DNA of 64,000 bases, taken from the NCBI RefSeq assembly GCF_019039255.1, contig NZ_CP077062.1, positions 2,232,001-2,296,000 on the forward strand. The letters run 5' to 3'. Origin of the DNA: Nocardioides panacis. GTDB lineage: Bacteria > Actinomycetota > Actinomycetes > Propionibacteriales > Nocardioidaceae. This document shows, piece by piece, positions 20,120 to 32,148 of this stretch (positions are counted from its first letter, which is position 1; each line of letters starts with the position of its first letter). The translations under genes and the position numbers were made by a program. The notes below the pieces were generated by a model. That model was given only the letters and a program-made list of their open reading frames with translations, did not search any database and had not been told where the DNA came from.

Positions 20120-21379
20120 ATGGTCAGCGACGCCCACCCGACTCCCCCTCCGGGAACAGGGGACCGTCGACCGTTCACGTTGAGCGCGTTCCGCGGCCTG
20201 CGCTTCGACCCCGCCACGGTGGGCGACCTCGGCACGGTCATCTCGCCGCCGTACGACGTGCTCGACGCGGACACCGTGCGTGACCTGGAAGCCACCAACC
20301 GACGCAACATCGTCCGGCTGATTCTGTCACGGCGGTTCGAGCGGCCCTACCTGGCCGTGCGGGCCCGGCTGCTCAAGTGGCGCGAGAAGGGCTACCTGCG
20401 CGCCGACGACGACCCGGCGCTGTACCTCTACGAGTACGTCGCCGACGGCACGACCGTGCGCGGGCTGATCGGGCTCGCGGGACTGCGCACCGAGGACGAG
20501 CGGGTGATCCTGCCGCACGAGGACGTCATGCCCGGCCCGGTCGACGACCGCACGGTCCTGATGCGCACCACCGAGACGAACCTCGAGCCGATCCTGCTCG
20601 TCCACGAGGGCACCGAGCGGCTGCGCGCGCTGATCTCCGACGCGGCCGTCGACGACCCGTCGGCGCAGTTCGTCGCCCTCGACGGCAGCGTGCACCGGCT
20701 CTGGGCCGTCGCGGACCCCGCGGTGGTGGATGCGATCGGCGTGGAGCTGGCCGGGACCCAAGCCTTGATCGCCGACGGTCACCACCGCTACGCGGCCTAC
20801 CTGCGGCTGCAGGCGGAGCTGCGCGACCCGGACGCCCCGGACGGCACCTCGCCCTGGGACTCCGGGCTGGCCCTGCTCGTCGACCAGCGCGACCACCCGC
20901 TGCACATCGGCCCGATCCACCGTTCGGTCGGCGCCCTGACGATGGCCGACGTCTCGGAGATCTCCGCGGACCGGGACGACGACTTCGCGACGTTCCCCGA
21001 CCGGGAGGCAGCGTTCGCGGCCCTCGTCCCGGCCACCGCCGAGCAGTCGGCGGACTCGGTCGCGTTCGTCGTGTCCGACGGACGTGCCTGGGCAGTGCTA
21101 CGGACCAAGCGCACGAGCCCGGTCGACGCCTCGGTCCTGCACGAGGTCCTGCTGCCGGCCTGGGGAGTCGCCGAGGAGCAGATCGGCTACCACCACAGCC
21201 TCGACCAGGCCCTGCACACGACGGCGCGCCAGCCAGGCATCGTGGTGGCCGTGCACCCGCCCACCGTGGCCCAGGTCATGGAGACCGCTGCCGCGGGCGT
21301 GCGCATGCCTCGCAAGTCGACGTCGTTCGCGCCCAAGCCGCGCATGGGTGTGGTGATGCGCGACCTGCACGACGCCTGA
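20120..21379 (+). CDS. DUF1015 family protein
   Basis: A 419-residue protein of the DUF1015 family. Typical features are FRGLRFDPATVGDLGTVISPPYDVLD at the N-terminus, NIVRLIL, the central IADGHHRYAAYLRLQAEL segment, and a C-terminal YHHSLDQAL. The family is widespread but biochemically uncharacterised. The ATG at 20120 has no Shine-Dalgarno but has TACGAT at 20108-20113, exactly where a -10 hexamer would sit for a leaderless transcript beginning at the ATG. It is divergent from the NagD-like gene and followed by a 15-bp tandem repeat. Confidence 0.88.
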   Translation: MVSDAHPTPPPGTGDRRPFTLSAFRGLRFDPATVGDLGTVISPPYDVLDADTVRDLEATNRRNIVRLILSRRFERPYLAVRARLLKWREKGYLRADDDPALYLYEYVADGTTVRGLIGLAGLRTEDERVILPHEDVMPGPVDDRTVLMRTTETNLEPILLVHEGTERLRALISDAAVDDPSAQFVALDGSVHRLWAVADPAVVDAIGVELAGTQALIADGHHRYAAYLRLQAELRDPDAPDGTSPWDSGLALLVDQRDHPLHIGPIHRSVGALTMADVSEISADRDDDFATFPDREAAFAALVPATAEQSADSVAFVVSDGRAWAVLRTKRTSPVDASVLHEVLLPAWGVAEEQIGYHHSLDQALHTTARQPGIVVAVHPPTVAQVMETAAAGVRMPRKSTSFAPKPRMGVVMRDLHDA

Positions 21380-21400
21380 GCCGACGGACCGTCATCCCTT

Positions 21401-21475
21401 GGCTCGTCGTTGCAGGGCTCGTCGTTGCAGGGCTCGTCGTCGCTGGGCTCGTCGTGCCTGGGCTCGTCGTCGCTG
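21401..21475. repeat. 15-bp tandem repeat, five copies, after the DUF1015 gene
   Basis: Five consecutive 15-bp units beginning ggctcgtcgt and ending ttgcag, tcgctg or gcctg plus one base, with no spacer. The array lies 22 bp past the DUF1015 stop and about 100 bp before the convergent SSB-like stop. Read in frame it would give LVVAG repeats (plus strand) or acidic DDEP-type repeats (minus strand), but no supported gene covers it. Confidence 0.9.
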
Positions 21476-21577
21476 GCGCCCTTGTCGCACGGCAGGCGTC
21501 GCGCTGGGTCCGCCGCTCGGCCCGCCCGGGCCGGTCTGTCACGCGGGCTCCTGTCGGACAGCCGCGCCATCGCCGCT

Positions 21578-21973
21578 TCACTCTGCGGTCCGTTCGCGAG
21601 ACTCTGCGGGCCGTTCCCGAGCGCGCGCACGCCGCGCGCTGAGCACCTCAACCTCGAGCCGGGTGCCGGCTCCCTCCCCCGCGCGGTAGAACCGTCGACG
21701 CAGGGCACCTCGCAGCTCGACCTGGTCACCGACGCTCCAACCGCCCACGGTGCGACGTGTCTTCGCGGCCCAGGCCACGCAGTCCACCCAGTCCGAGCGC
21801 TGGCTGGACCCGGACGTCATGGGCGTCCGTGCCCGCGGAACCGAGAGCCGGAACGTCGCGATGACCGCGCCACTCGGGAGCTCCCGCTCCACTGGTGACG
21901 ATGACACGCGTCCGTGCAGCTGCACGGTGTTGTCCGTCGCGTCGCCGGACAGGTCGGGCGTTCTCGTGACCAT
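21578..21973 (-). CDS. Short single-stranded DNA-binding (SSB-like) protein
   Basis: A 131-residue OB-fold protein. NTVQLHGRVSSSPVERELPSGAVIATFRLSVPR followed by DWVDCVAWAAKTRR and VGDQVELRGALRRRFYR is the SSB core. A basic Arg-rich tail replaces the acidic tip found in the main replicative SSB, so this is probably an accessory paralogue rather than the essential Ssb. The ATG at 21973 has GGAGGTG about 7 nt upstream, which decides the start against a longer frame. Two copies of gtggacgacat lie about 65-105 bp upstream. Confidence 0.85.
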   Translation of the reverse strand: MVTRTPDLSGDATDNTVQLHGRVSSSPVERELPSGAVIATFRLSVPRARTPMTSGSSQRSDWVDCVAWAAKTRRTVGGWSVGDQVELRGALRRRFYRAGEGAGTRLEVEVLSARRARARERPAESRERTAE

Positions 21974-22377
21974 GGTGACCACCTCCGCGACCAGCATCGC
22001 CGCGACGCCGGCGCACGCCCACGGACCGTGTCGGATCGGTGGACGACATACAGGCACGGGCGGATGTGGACGACATCTGGCCTCTGCGTTCGGCCGCAGG
22101 CAACTGCCGTCCGCGAACGTGAGCGCCGTCAGAGCCACAGGCGTCGCCGAGTAGCCGTGACCCAGACAGACTTCGGAACTGAGCACAGGCAGGGATCCGG
22201 GCCTGCCTATCTCGTTCACACTTCTTCTCGTGCTCAGCTGCCTTCTTCAGCAACTGCTTTCGTCAGCAACTGCGTTCGTTTTTAGCCGTTCTCGTTCTGA
22301 GCCGTTCCCGTGCTCCAGCGCTTTCGTGCTCACCTGTTCTCAAGATCAGGTGTTCTCGAGAACAGGTGCTCTCGTCC
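21974..22377. other. 404-bp intergenic region upstream of the SSB-like gene
   Basis: No gene supported. It contains a perfect direct repeat gtggacgacat at 22039-22049 and 22066-22076 (27 bp apart; the second copy lies within a short hairpin gatgt/acatc), in the likely promoter region of the SSB-like gene. From about 22200 the composition becomes T/C-rich on the plus strand with repeated ttctcg/ttcgt words, ending in an inverted repeat next to the TPR gene stop. Confidence 0.6.
22331..22368 (-). terminator. Hairpin after the TPR gene, possible terminator
   Basis: Arms of 11 bp (cacctgttctc at 22331-22341, complement at 22358-22368) with a 16-nt loop; inside it, 22351-22364 is a perfect 14-bp palindrome, tgttctcgagaaca, that could form an alternative structure. 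It lies 9 nt beyond the TPR stop codon on the minus strand. No T-run follows, so termination strength is doubtful. Confidence 0.4.
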
Positions 22378-23475
22378 TCAGTTGTTCTGGTTCTCGAGTT
22401 CGTGGATGCGTTGTTCGGCGTTGGTGGTGTGGTCGTTGTCGATGGCGATGGTGCGGTGGAACCATTCGAGGGCTTCGGGGGTGCGGCCGGCGGCGTGGAG
22501 GGTGTCGGCGTAGGCGTAGCGGAGGCGGACGACCCAGTTGGCGTGGGTCTTGTTGCGTAGTGGGGCGTTTTCCAGGGTGCGCAGGGCGGCGTCGAGTTGG
22601 CCCTGGTCGCGGCGGGCGCCGGCCTCGACGATGGTCATCTCGGCTTTGAGGTGGGGTTCGAGGTTGGCGACGGCGGGGTTGCGGGCCAGGGTCAGGGCGC
22701 GGTCGGGGCGGCCCAGGGCGCGTTCGCAGTCGGCCATCACCGGGAGGTAGTCCTGGGCGCCGTTGAGGCGTTTGGCGGCTTTGAGCTCGGTGAGGGCTTC
22801 GGTGTAGTGGCCGGCGGCGTAGGCGGCCTCGCCGCAGGCTTCGCGGACCACCGCGATGCGGGCGGCGCGGGCGCGGGCGGCCTGGGTGTGGGCGTAGGCG
22901 GTCTCGGGGTCGTCCTCGAGGAGCATCCCGGCGGCGACGAGGTGGCGGGCGACGCGGTTGGCGAGCTTCTCGGGCAGGCCGCGCAGCTGTTGGGCGATGT
23001 TGTGGTCGAGCTCCTTGCCGGTGATCTCGGGGTCGAGGTCGGGGCCGTCGTAGCGGGCCTGTTCCTCGGAGCGTTCGCCGTTCTCGCCGCGGGTCCGGGG
23101 GGCCGGGGCGCTGGTCCGGTTCCCGCGCCCGTCCGAACGCGGCTGTCCGCCCCGCTCCGGACGCGCGCCGCTGCGCGGGTCGGCGTCCTTGGCGGTGCGG
23201 GTGGGCCGGTCGGTGCGGCCCTCGGTGCGGGAGCGGGAGAACGGCGGGTCCTCGGTGCGGCCCCGCGCGGAGGACCCGGCACCCCGGGAGGACCCCGTGT
23301 TCTTGCCGGCGCCCTTGCCGGCGGTGCCCCGTGCGGAGCCGGCACCGGCCCGCTTGCCGCCGCTGCTGCTGCTTTCGCCGCGCTGGGAGCCGCGCTGGGT
23401 GCCGCGCTTGTCGCCGCGGTCGCCGCCGCGGTTGTCGCCGCTGGTTCCGCGGTCGGAGGACGGGGGGGTAGCCAT
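22378..23475 (-). CDS. TPR-repeat protein with RG-rich disordered N-terminus
   Basis: A 365-residue protein. Residues 1-140 are low-complexity, rich in Arg, Gly, Ser and Pro with many RG/RGG dipeptides; residues about 150-365 are helical TPR-like repeats (AAYAAGHYTEALTELKAAKRL, CERALGRPDRALTLARNPAV, DTLHAAGRTPEALEWFHRTI). It is probably the orthologue of the TPR protein found between tyrS and the HAD phosphatase in mycobacteria (Rv1691 position). GAGGAG 8 nt before the ATG at 23475 fixes the start. It lies downstream of, and is separated by a terminator from, the rRNA operon. RG-rich tails often bind RNA; any link to rRNA is inference. Confidence 0.85.
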   Translation of the reverse strand: MATPPSSDRGTSGDNRGGDRGDKRGTQRGSQRGESSSSGGKRAGAGSARGTAGKGAGKNTGSSRGAGSSARGRTEDPPFSRSRTEGRTDRPTRTAKDADPRSGARPERGGQPRSDGRGNRTSAPAPRTRGENGERSEEQARYDGPDLDPEITGKELDHNIAQQLRGLPEKLANRVARHLVAAGMLLEDDPETAYAHTQAARARAARIAVVREACGEAAYAAGHYTEALTELKAAKRLNGAQDYLPVMADCERALGRPDRALTLARNPAVANLEPHLKAEMTIVEAGARRDQGQLDAALRTLENAPLRNKTHANWVVRLRYAYADTLHAAGRTPEALEWFHRTIAIDNDHTTNAEQRIHELENQNN

Positions 23476-23668
23476 CAGGAACACTCCTCGAAAAGGGCAA
23501 CGCACGAACATGGACCAGGAAACACCCCGCCCGGCCGACACCGCGAACCGGGTCGCCGTCAGGGGCCGAGCCGGCCAGGACCCGAGCCGGCCGGGCCGGG
23601 TCGGGCCCCGGAACCACAGGCGCCCCGGTGACGCAACAACCGGTAATACAAAAAGCAATAGGTCTGGG

Positions 23669-23705
23669 AAAACACGTAGAGGCCACCCCTGGGGGTGGCC
23701 TCTAC
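23669..23705 (-). terminator. Rho-independent terminator of the rRNA operon
   Basis: A perfect 13-bp stem (gtagaggccaccc at 23676-23688, complement at 23693-23705) with a 4-nt loop, followed on the minus strand by GTGTTTT. It lies 12 nt after the 5S 3' end. Confidence 0.9.
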
Positions 23706-23717
23706 GAGGAAAAGTGG

Positions 23718-23834
23718 TCCGGCGACGTCCTACTCTCCCACAACCTCCCGGTTGCAGTACCATCGGCGCTGAGAGGCTTGACTTCCGGGTTCGGAATGGA
23801 GCCGGGTATTTCCCTCTCGCTATGGCCGCCGTAA
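23718..23834 (-). rRNA. rrf: 5S ribosomal RNA
   Basis: About 117 nt. On the minus strand it begins GTTACGGCGGCCATAGCG and ends AGTAGGACGTCGCCGGAC, with the internal CCCGGCTCCATTCCGAACCC loop A/helix region and GATGGTACTGC. Ends are estimated to within a few bases from pairing of the terminal helix I. Confidence 0.95.
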
Positions 23835-23967
23835 CTCTATGGAGTTGTGCCAGGGCCCGTCGACCCCACACCACCCAAGGACCACCCCGCACCGGCCACC
23901 CGCCCACGCATACTGGGGGTGTGTCGGTGGAGCTGTCCCCTTGGGGGGGGGATCATCGAGCTCCCGA

Positions 23968-24008
23968 CCGTAACTCGGGAACCACACAGTGAACGCGTAA
24001 CATCTTTG
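23968..24008 (-). other. 3' strand of the 23S rRNA processing stem
   Basis: This 41-nt segment downstream of 23S is complementary, allowing G-U pairs, to 27124-27163 upstream of 23S. The shared core acacagtgaacgcg is exact and the other differences are mostly transitions. Such a stem is the usual RNase III substrate that releases pre-23S rRNA. Confidence 0.85.
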
Positions 24009-24011
24009 AGG

Positions 24012-27121
<3,110 letters not shown>

Positions 27122-27123
27122 TA

Positions 27124-27163
27124 CAAAGATGCTCGCGTTCACTGTGTAGTTCTCAAATTACGG
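27124..27163 (-). other. 5' strand of the 23S rRNA processing stem
   Basis: Pairs with 23968-24008 across the 23S gene (see that entry). On the minus strand it reads from CCGTAATTTGAGAAC to AGCATCTTTG, the conserved actinobacterial pre-23S leader. Confidence 0.85.
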
Positions 27164-29022
<1,859 letters not shown>

Positions 29023-29305
29023 TTCTGTAGAATCACACAACACCCAAAGGCGCTGCACTTCATCAACAATCTAGGAGCATCCCAGCAAGAGTTGCCCTCC
29101 CCCACCCCCGAAGGAATGAAAGAAAAGCGGTCTTACCTAAAGGAATCATCGACAGATACCAACAAACCCCCGAAAGGATCCATCGCAACCTGCCGACTGG
29201 CGTTACAAATTAATTCGTCGACTTTTAGCACACTGTTGAGTTCTCAAGGATCAAGCGCGCACCGCAACCCGGCCTTCCGACCGCGTTCCCGGGGCAACCT
29301 GGTGA

Positions 29306-29334
29306 AACTTACCGGATTTCGCTGGCCCCGTCAC
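29306..29334 (-). promoter_or_regulatory. rRNA promoter P2
   Basis: On the minus strand: -35 GTGACG (29334-29329), 17-bp spacer, -10 TAAGTT (29311-29306). Good spacing but a non-consensus first base in the -35 element. Confidence 0.55.
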
Positions 29335-29509
29335 ATCGGGGGCCGAGCTGCTCCGGCTCCACCCAAGCCACAGCGACCGAAACGATCCGGGACCCGCCGA
29401 AGCGCGCACCGAGCCACCTCGGTCGAGGTGATCAGTTGGGGGTTGTGCCTCGGGGCCGGCCGCCCAGCCTCTCGGCTTTGCGTCCCGCCGCTCCCTGGCG
29501 ACAAAGAGA

Positions 29510-29539
29510 ACAGTACGTAGACCCTCGATGAATCGTCAA
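29510..29539 (-). promoter_or_regulatory. rRNA promoter P1
   Basis: On the minus strand: -35 TTGACG (29539-29534), 18-bp spacer, -10 TACTGT (29515-29510), about 490 bp upstream of 16S. Near-consensus elements for the housekeeping sigma factor. Confidence 0.7.
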
Positions 29540-29671
29540 ATCGTGTCGGGGTGGCCCCGGTCACATCCGCATCTTCGCAGGTCAGAAGTGGTTTCTGGGC
29601 TCAGGAGCCCGCTTCGCGGTCGCTGCCGCTGGGCGTCGAACCACATCGGTGTCATTCGGGCACCAGGGTGG

Positions 29672-30712
29672 TCAGCGGCTCAAGAGCGCGGTCGTCACCC
29701 GGCCCAGGGACGGGCAGCCGAGCAGCATCAGCGCCTCGGTGAGCTCGTCGTCCAGCTCGCCGAGCAGTCGTTCCACTCCGGCGCTGCCCTCGGTGCCGAG
29801 TGCATAGACCGGTGGCCTGCCCATGAACGCCGCCGAGGCGCCGAGCGCGTGCGCGGTCACGACGTGCCGGGCCGTGCGCACTCCCCCGTCGACGTACACC
29901 TCGACCTCGTCACCGACCTCGGCCACCACGGCCTCCAGGCAGTCGGCCGTGGCGGCAGCCCCATCGAACTGGCGTCCCCCGTGGTTCGACACCCAGACGG
30001 CGGCCGCCCCGGCCTCGGCACAGCGGCGGGCGTCGTCCGCGCGCAGCACCCCCTTGACCACGACCGGGAGGCGGGTGGTGCGGGCCAGCCACTCGACGTC
30101 CTGCGGACCGAGGTCAGTGGCCTTCGCGTCCCCCGGCGAGCTGCCGTAGCCGTCCGGGAAGTTGGCGTGCGACCAGCCGGGGCCCGCAAGGTCCCAGATC
30201 GTCGGGCCCTCCCCGTCGTGCTTCGTGCCCACCACCGGGGTGTCGGCGGTCAGCACCACCGCCCGGGCGCCGGCGGCGGCGGCCCGGTGCAGCAGCGGCA
30301 GGCACGCGGGCCGGTCCGCGGTGACGTAGACCTGGGCCCAGAAGGTGACGCCGGTCGCGGCGATGTCCTCGAAGGTCGACCCGGAGTTGCTGGAGACGAC
30401 CATCAGCGAGCCGGCGGCCGCGATCCCGCGGGCCATCGCCACCTCCCCCTCGGGGTGGACGGCGCGCTGCATCGCGGTAGGTGCGACGGCGAACGGGCAC
30501 GCGAGCTCGGCGCCCAGGACCGTGCTGCGCAGGTCGACCTCGGTCACGTCACGGAGCACCTGCGGGAGGAAGCGGTGCCTCTCCCAAGCGGCTGTCGCCT
30601 CGCTGGTGGACGTGCTGTCCCGCGAACCTTGGCGGAAGTACCGGAACACGGCCTCCGGGAGGACGTCGGCGGCGCGCTCCTCGAGCCCGTCGGCGAAGCG
30701 CCCCACGCTCAC
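29672..30712 (-). CDS. FMN-dependent alpha-hydroxy-acid oxidase/dehydrogenase
   Basis: About 346 residues of the lactate/glycolate oxidase TIM-barrel family. Seen: VAPTAMQRAVHPEGE near residue 75, VYVTADRP, VVLTADTPVVGTKHDGE, the FMN-binding Lys in LPVVVKGVLRADDARRC, the catalytic His-Arg context VSNHGGRQFDG, and the phosphate-binding VYVDGGVR and FMGRPPVYAL. Substrate (L-lactate, glycolate or another 2-hydroxy acid) cannot be decided. The GTG at 30712 overlaps the tyrS stop (GTGA), so it is probably co-translated with tyrS, an unusual pairing. It lies between tyrS and the rRNA promoters. Confidence 0.88.
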   Translation of the reverse strand: MSVGRFADGLEERAADVLPEAVFRYFRQGSRDSTSTSEATAAWERHRFLPQVLRDVTEVDLRSTVLGAELACPFAVAPTAMQRAVHPEGEVAMARGIAAAGSLMVVSSNSGSTFEDIAATGVTFWAQVYVTADRPACLPLLHRAAAAGARAVVLTADTPVVGTKHDGEGPTIWDLAGPGWSHANFPDGYGSSPGDAKATDLGPQDVEWLARTTRLPVVVKGVLRADDARRCAEAGAAAVWVSNHGGRQFDGAAATADCLEAVVAEVGDEVEVYVDGGVRTARHVVTAHALGASAAFMGRPPVYALGTEGSAGVERLLGELDDELTEALMLLGCPSLGRVTTALLSR

Positions 30713-31983
30713 CGCACGACCTCCACGCCGGCCAGGTTCTTCTTGCCCCGCCGCAGCACCAGCCACGAGCCGCCCAGCAGGTCCGCCTCGGTCGGCACCA
30801 TCTCCGGATCGGTCACGCGCTCGTTGTTGAGGTAGGCGCCGCCCTCCCCGATCGTCCGCCGGGCCTCGCCCTTGCTCTTCGACAGCCCGGAGGTGACCAG
30901 CAGGTCGACGACCGACGGCATCCCGTCGGCGAGCTTCACCTGGACCGACCCCGCCTCCCTCAGCGCGGCCGCCAGCGTCGCGACGTCGAGCTCGTGCAGG
31001 GTCCCCCCGCCGAACAGCGCCGCGGACGCGGCCTGGATCCGTGCGGTCTCGGTCGCGCCGTGCACCATCGTCGTCATCAGCTCGGCCAACGCCTTCTGCC
31101 CGGCCCGCAGGAAGGGCTTCTCGGCCGTCTGCATCTCGAGCGCCTCGATCTCGGGGCGGCTCAGGAACGTGAAGGCCCGCAGCAGCTCGCCCACCTTCTC
31201 GTCCTCGACGTTGAGCCAGAACTGGAAGAAGCCGTACGGCGACAGCATCTCCGGGTCCAGCCAGAGGGCACCGCCCTCGGTCTTGCCGTACTTCGTGCCG
31301 TCCGCGCGAGTGATCAACGGGGTCGCGAGCGCGTGCACGCGATCACCGGTGGCGCGACGGATCAGCTCGACGCCGCCGGTGATGTTGCCCCACTGGTCGC
31401 TGCCCCCGAACTGCAGCGAGATGCCGTAGTCGCGATGCAGGTTCAGGTAGTCCATCGACTGCAGCAGGACGTAGCTGAACTCGGTGTAGGAGATCCCGTC
31501 CTCGAGCCGCTTCCTCACCGTGTCGCGCGCGAGCATCCGGTTGACCGGGAAGTGCTTGCCGATGTCGCGCAGGAAGTCGATGGTCGACAGGCTCGCGGTC
31601 CAGTCGTAGTTGTTCACCATCGTCGCGGCGTTCGCGCCCTCGAACGACAGGAACGGCTCGATCTGCGCCCGCACCCGGTCGACCCAGCTCTTCACCACGT
31701 CGAGGGAGTTGAGCACCCGCTCGCCGGAGTCCTTGGGGTCGCCGATCATCCCGGTGGCGCCGCCGACCAGGGCGAAGGGGATGTGCCCGGCGTCCTGGAG
31801 CCGGCGTGCGGTGACGATCTGCAGCAGGTTCCCCATGTGCAGGCTCGGCGCGGTCGGGTCGAAGCCCACGTAGAACCTGACCGGACCGGCGTCCATCTCG
31901 GCGCGCAGGGCGTCGAGGTCCGTCGAGTGCGCGATCAGGCCGCGCCACTCGAGGTCGTCGAGGACGTGCAGGTCAGAGCTCAC
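30709..31983 (-). CDS. tyrS: Tyrosyl-tRNA synthetase
   Basis: A 424-residue class Ic synthetase. The HIGH-like motif appears as PTAPSLHMGNLLQI near residue 40, the tyrosine-binding segment as YVLLQSMDYLNLHRDYGISLQFGGSDQWGNI, and the KMSKS equivalent as TRADGTKYGKTEGGALWL. A C-terminal S4 domain (VDLLVTSGLSKSKGEARRTIGEGGAYLNNERV) is present. The start is GTG at 31983. The usual position next to the TPR gene is kept, with the rRNA operon inserted between. Confidence 0.95.
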   Translation of the reverse strand: MSSDLHVLDDLEWRGLIAHSTDLDALRAEMDAGPVRFYVGFDPTAPSLHMGNLLQIVTARRLQDAGHIPFALVGGATGMIGDPKDSGERVLNSLDVVKSWVDRVRAQIEPFLSFEGANAATMVNNYDWTASLSTIDFLRDIGKHFPVNRMLARDTVRKRLEDGISYTEFSYVLLQSMDYLNLHRDYGISLQFGGSDQWGNITGGVELIRRATGDRVHALATPLITRADGTKYGKTEGGALWLDPEMLSPYGFFQFWLNVEDEKVGELLRAFTFLSRPEIEALEMQTAEKPFLRAGQKALAELMTTMVHGATETARIQAASAALFGGGTLHELDVATLAAALREAGSVQVKLADGMPSVVDLLVTSGLSKSKGEARRTIGEGGAYLNNERVTDPEMVPTEADLLGGSWLVLRRGKKNLAGVEVVR

Positions 31984-32090
31984 CGAGATGCCTTCCGTTC
32001 AGGGACGTTGCAGGGCAAGCCTGCCTCATCGGGGGGCTCCACAGCCATCGGGATTGGTCTCGACCGGCACGACCGCCCGACGCGAGACCC

Positions 32091-32134
32091 GGCTCGACGT
32101 GACCTCGGGCCCGGCTCGACATGACCTCGGGCCC
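32091..32134. repeat. 22-bp direct repeat, two copies
   Basis: ggctcgacRtgacctcggg plus ccc, at 32091-32112 and 32113-32134, back to back with a single mismatch, in the gap between the serine hydrolase stop and the tyrS start. Confidence 0.85.
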
Positions 32135-32148
32135 GGGTCGGGGTGTGG

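Larger units (their letters stand above)
29023..29671 (-). other. rrn: rRNA operon leader and upstream region
   Basis: About 650 bp without a protein gene. It holds two promoters (P1 at 29510-29539, P2 at 29306-29334), the conserved actinobacterial leader CCTTGAGAACTCAACAGTG about 200 nt before 16S, and a half of a possible pre-16S processing stem (29216-29223). At its upstream end a short hairpin (gggctc/gagccc, 29597-29610) may weakly terminate the preceding oxidase gene. Confidence 0.75.

Noticed and set aside
21187-21729. Minus-strand frame with acidic DDEP-type repeats
   Set aside because: It overlaps the DUF1015 3' end and the SSB-like gene, has no start with a ribosome-binding site, and is explained by the 15-bp repeat.
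22351-22364. tgttctcgagaaca as an SOS (LexA) box
   Set aside because: Half-sites have the opposite orientation to the actinobacterial GAAC-N4-GTTC box and it lies after a gene, not before one.
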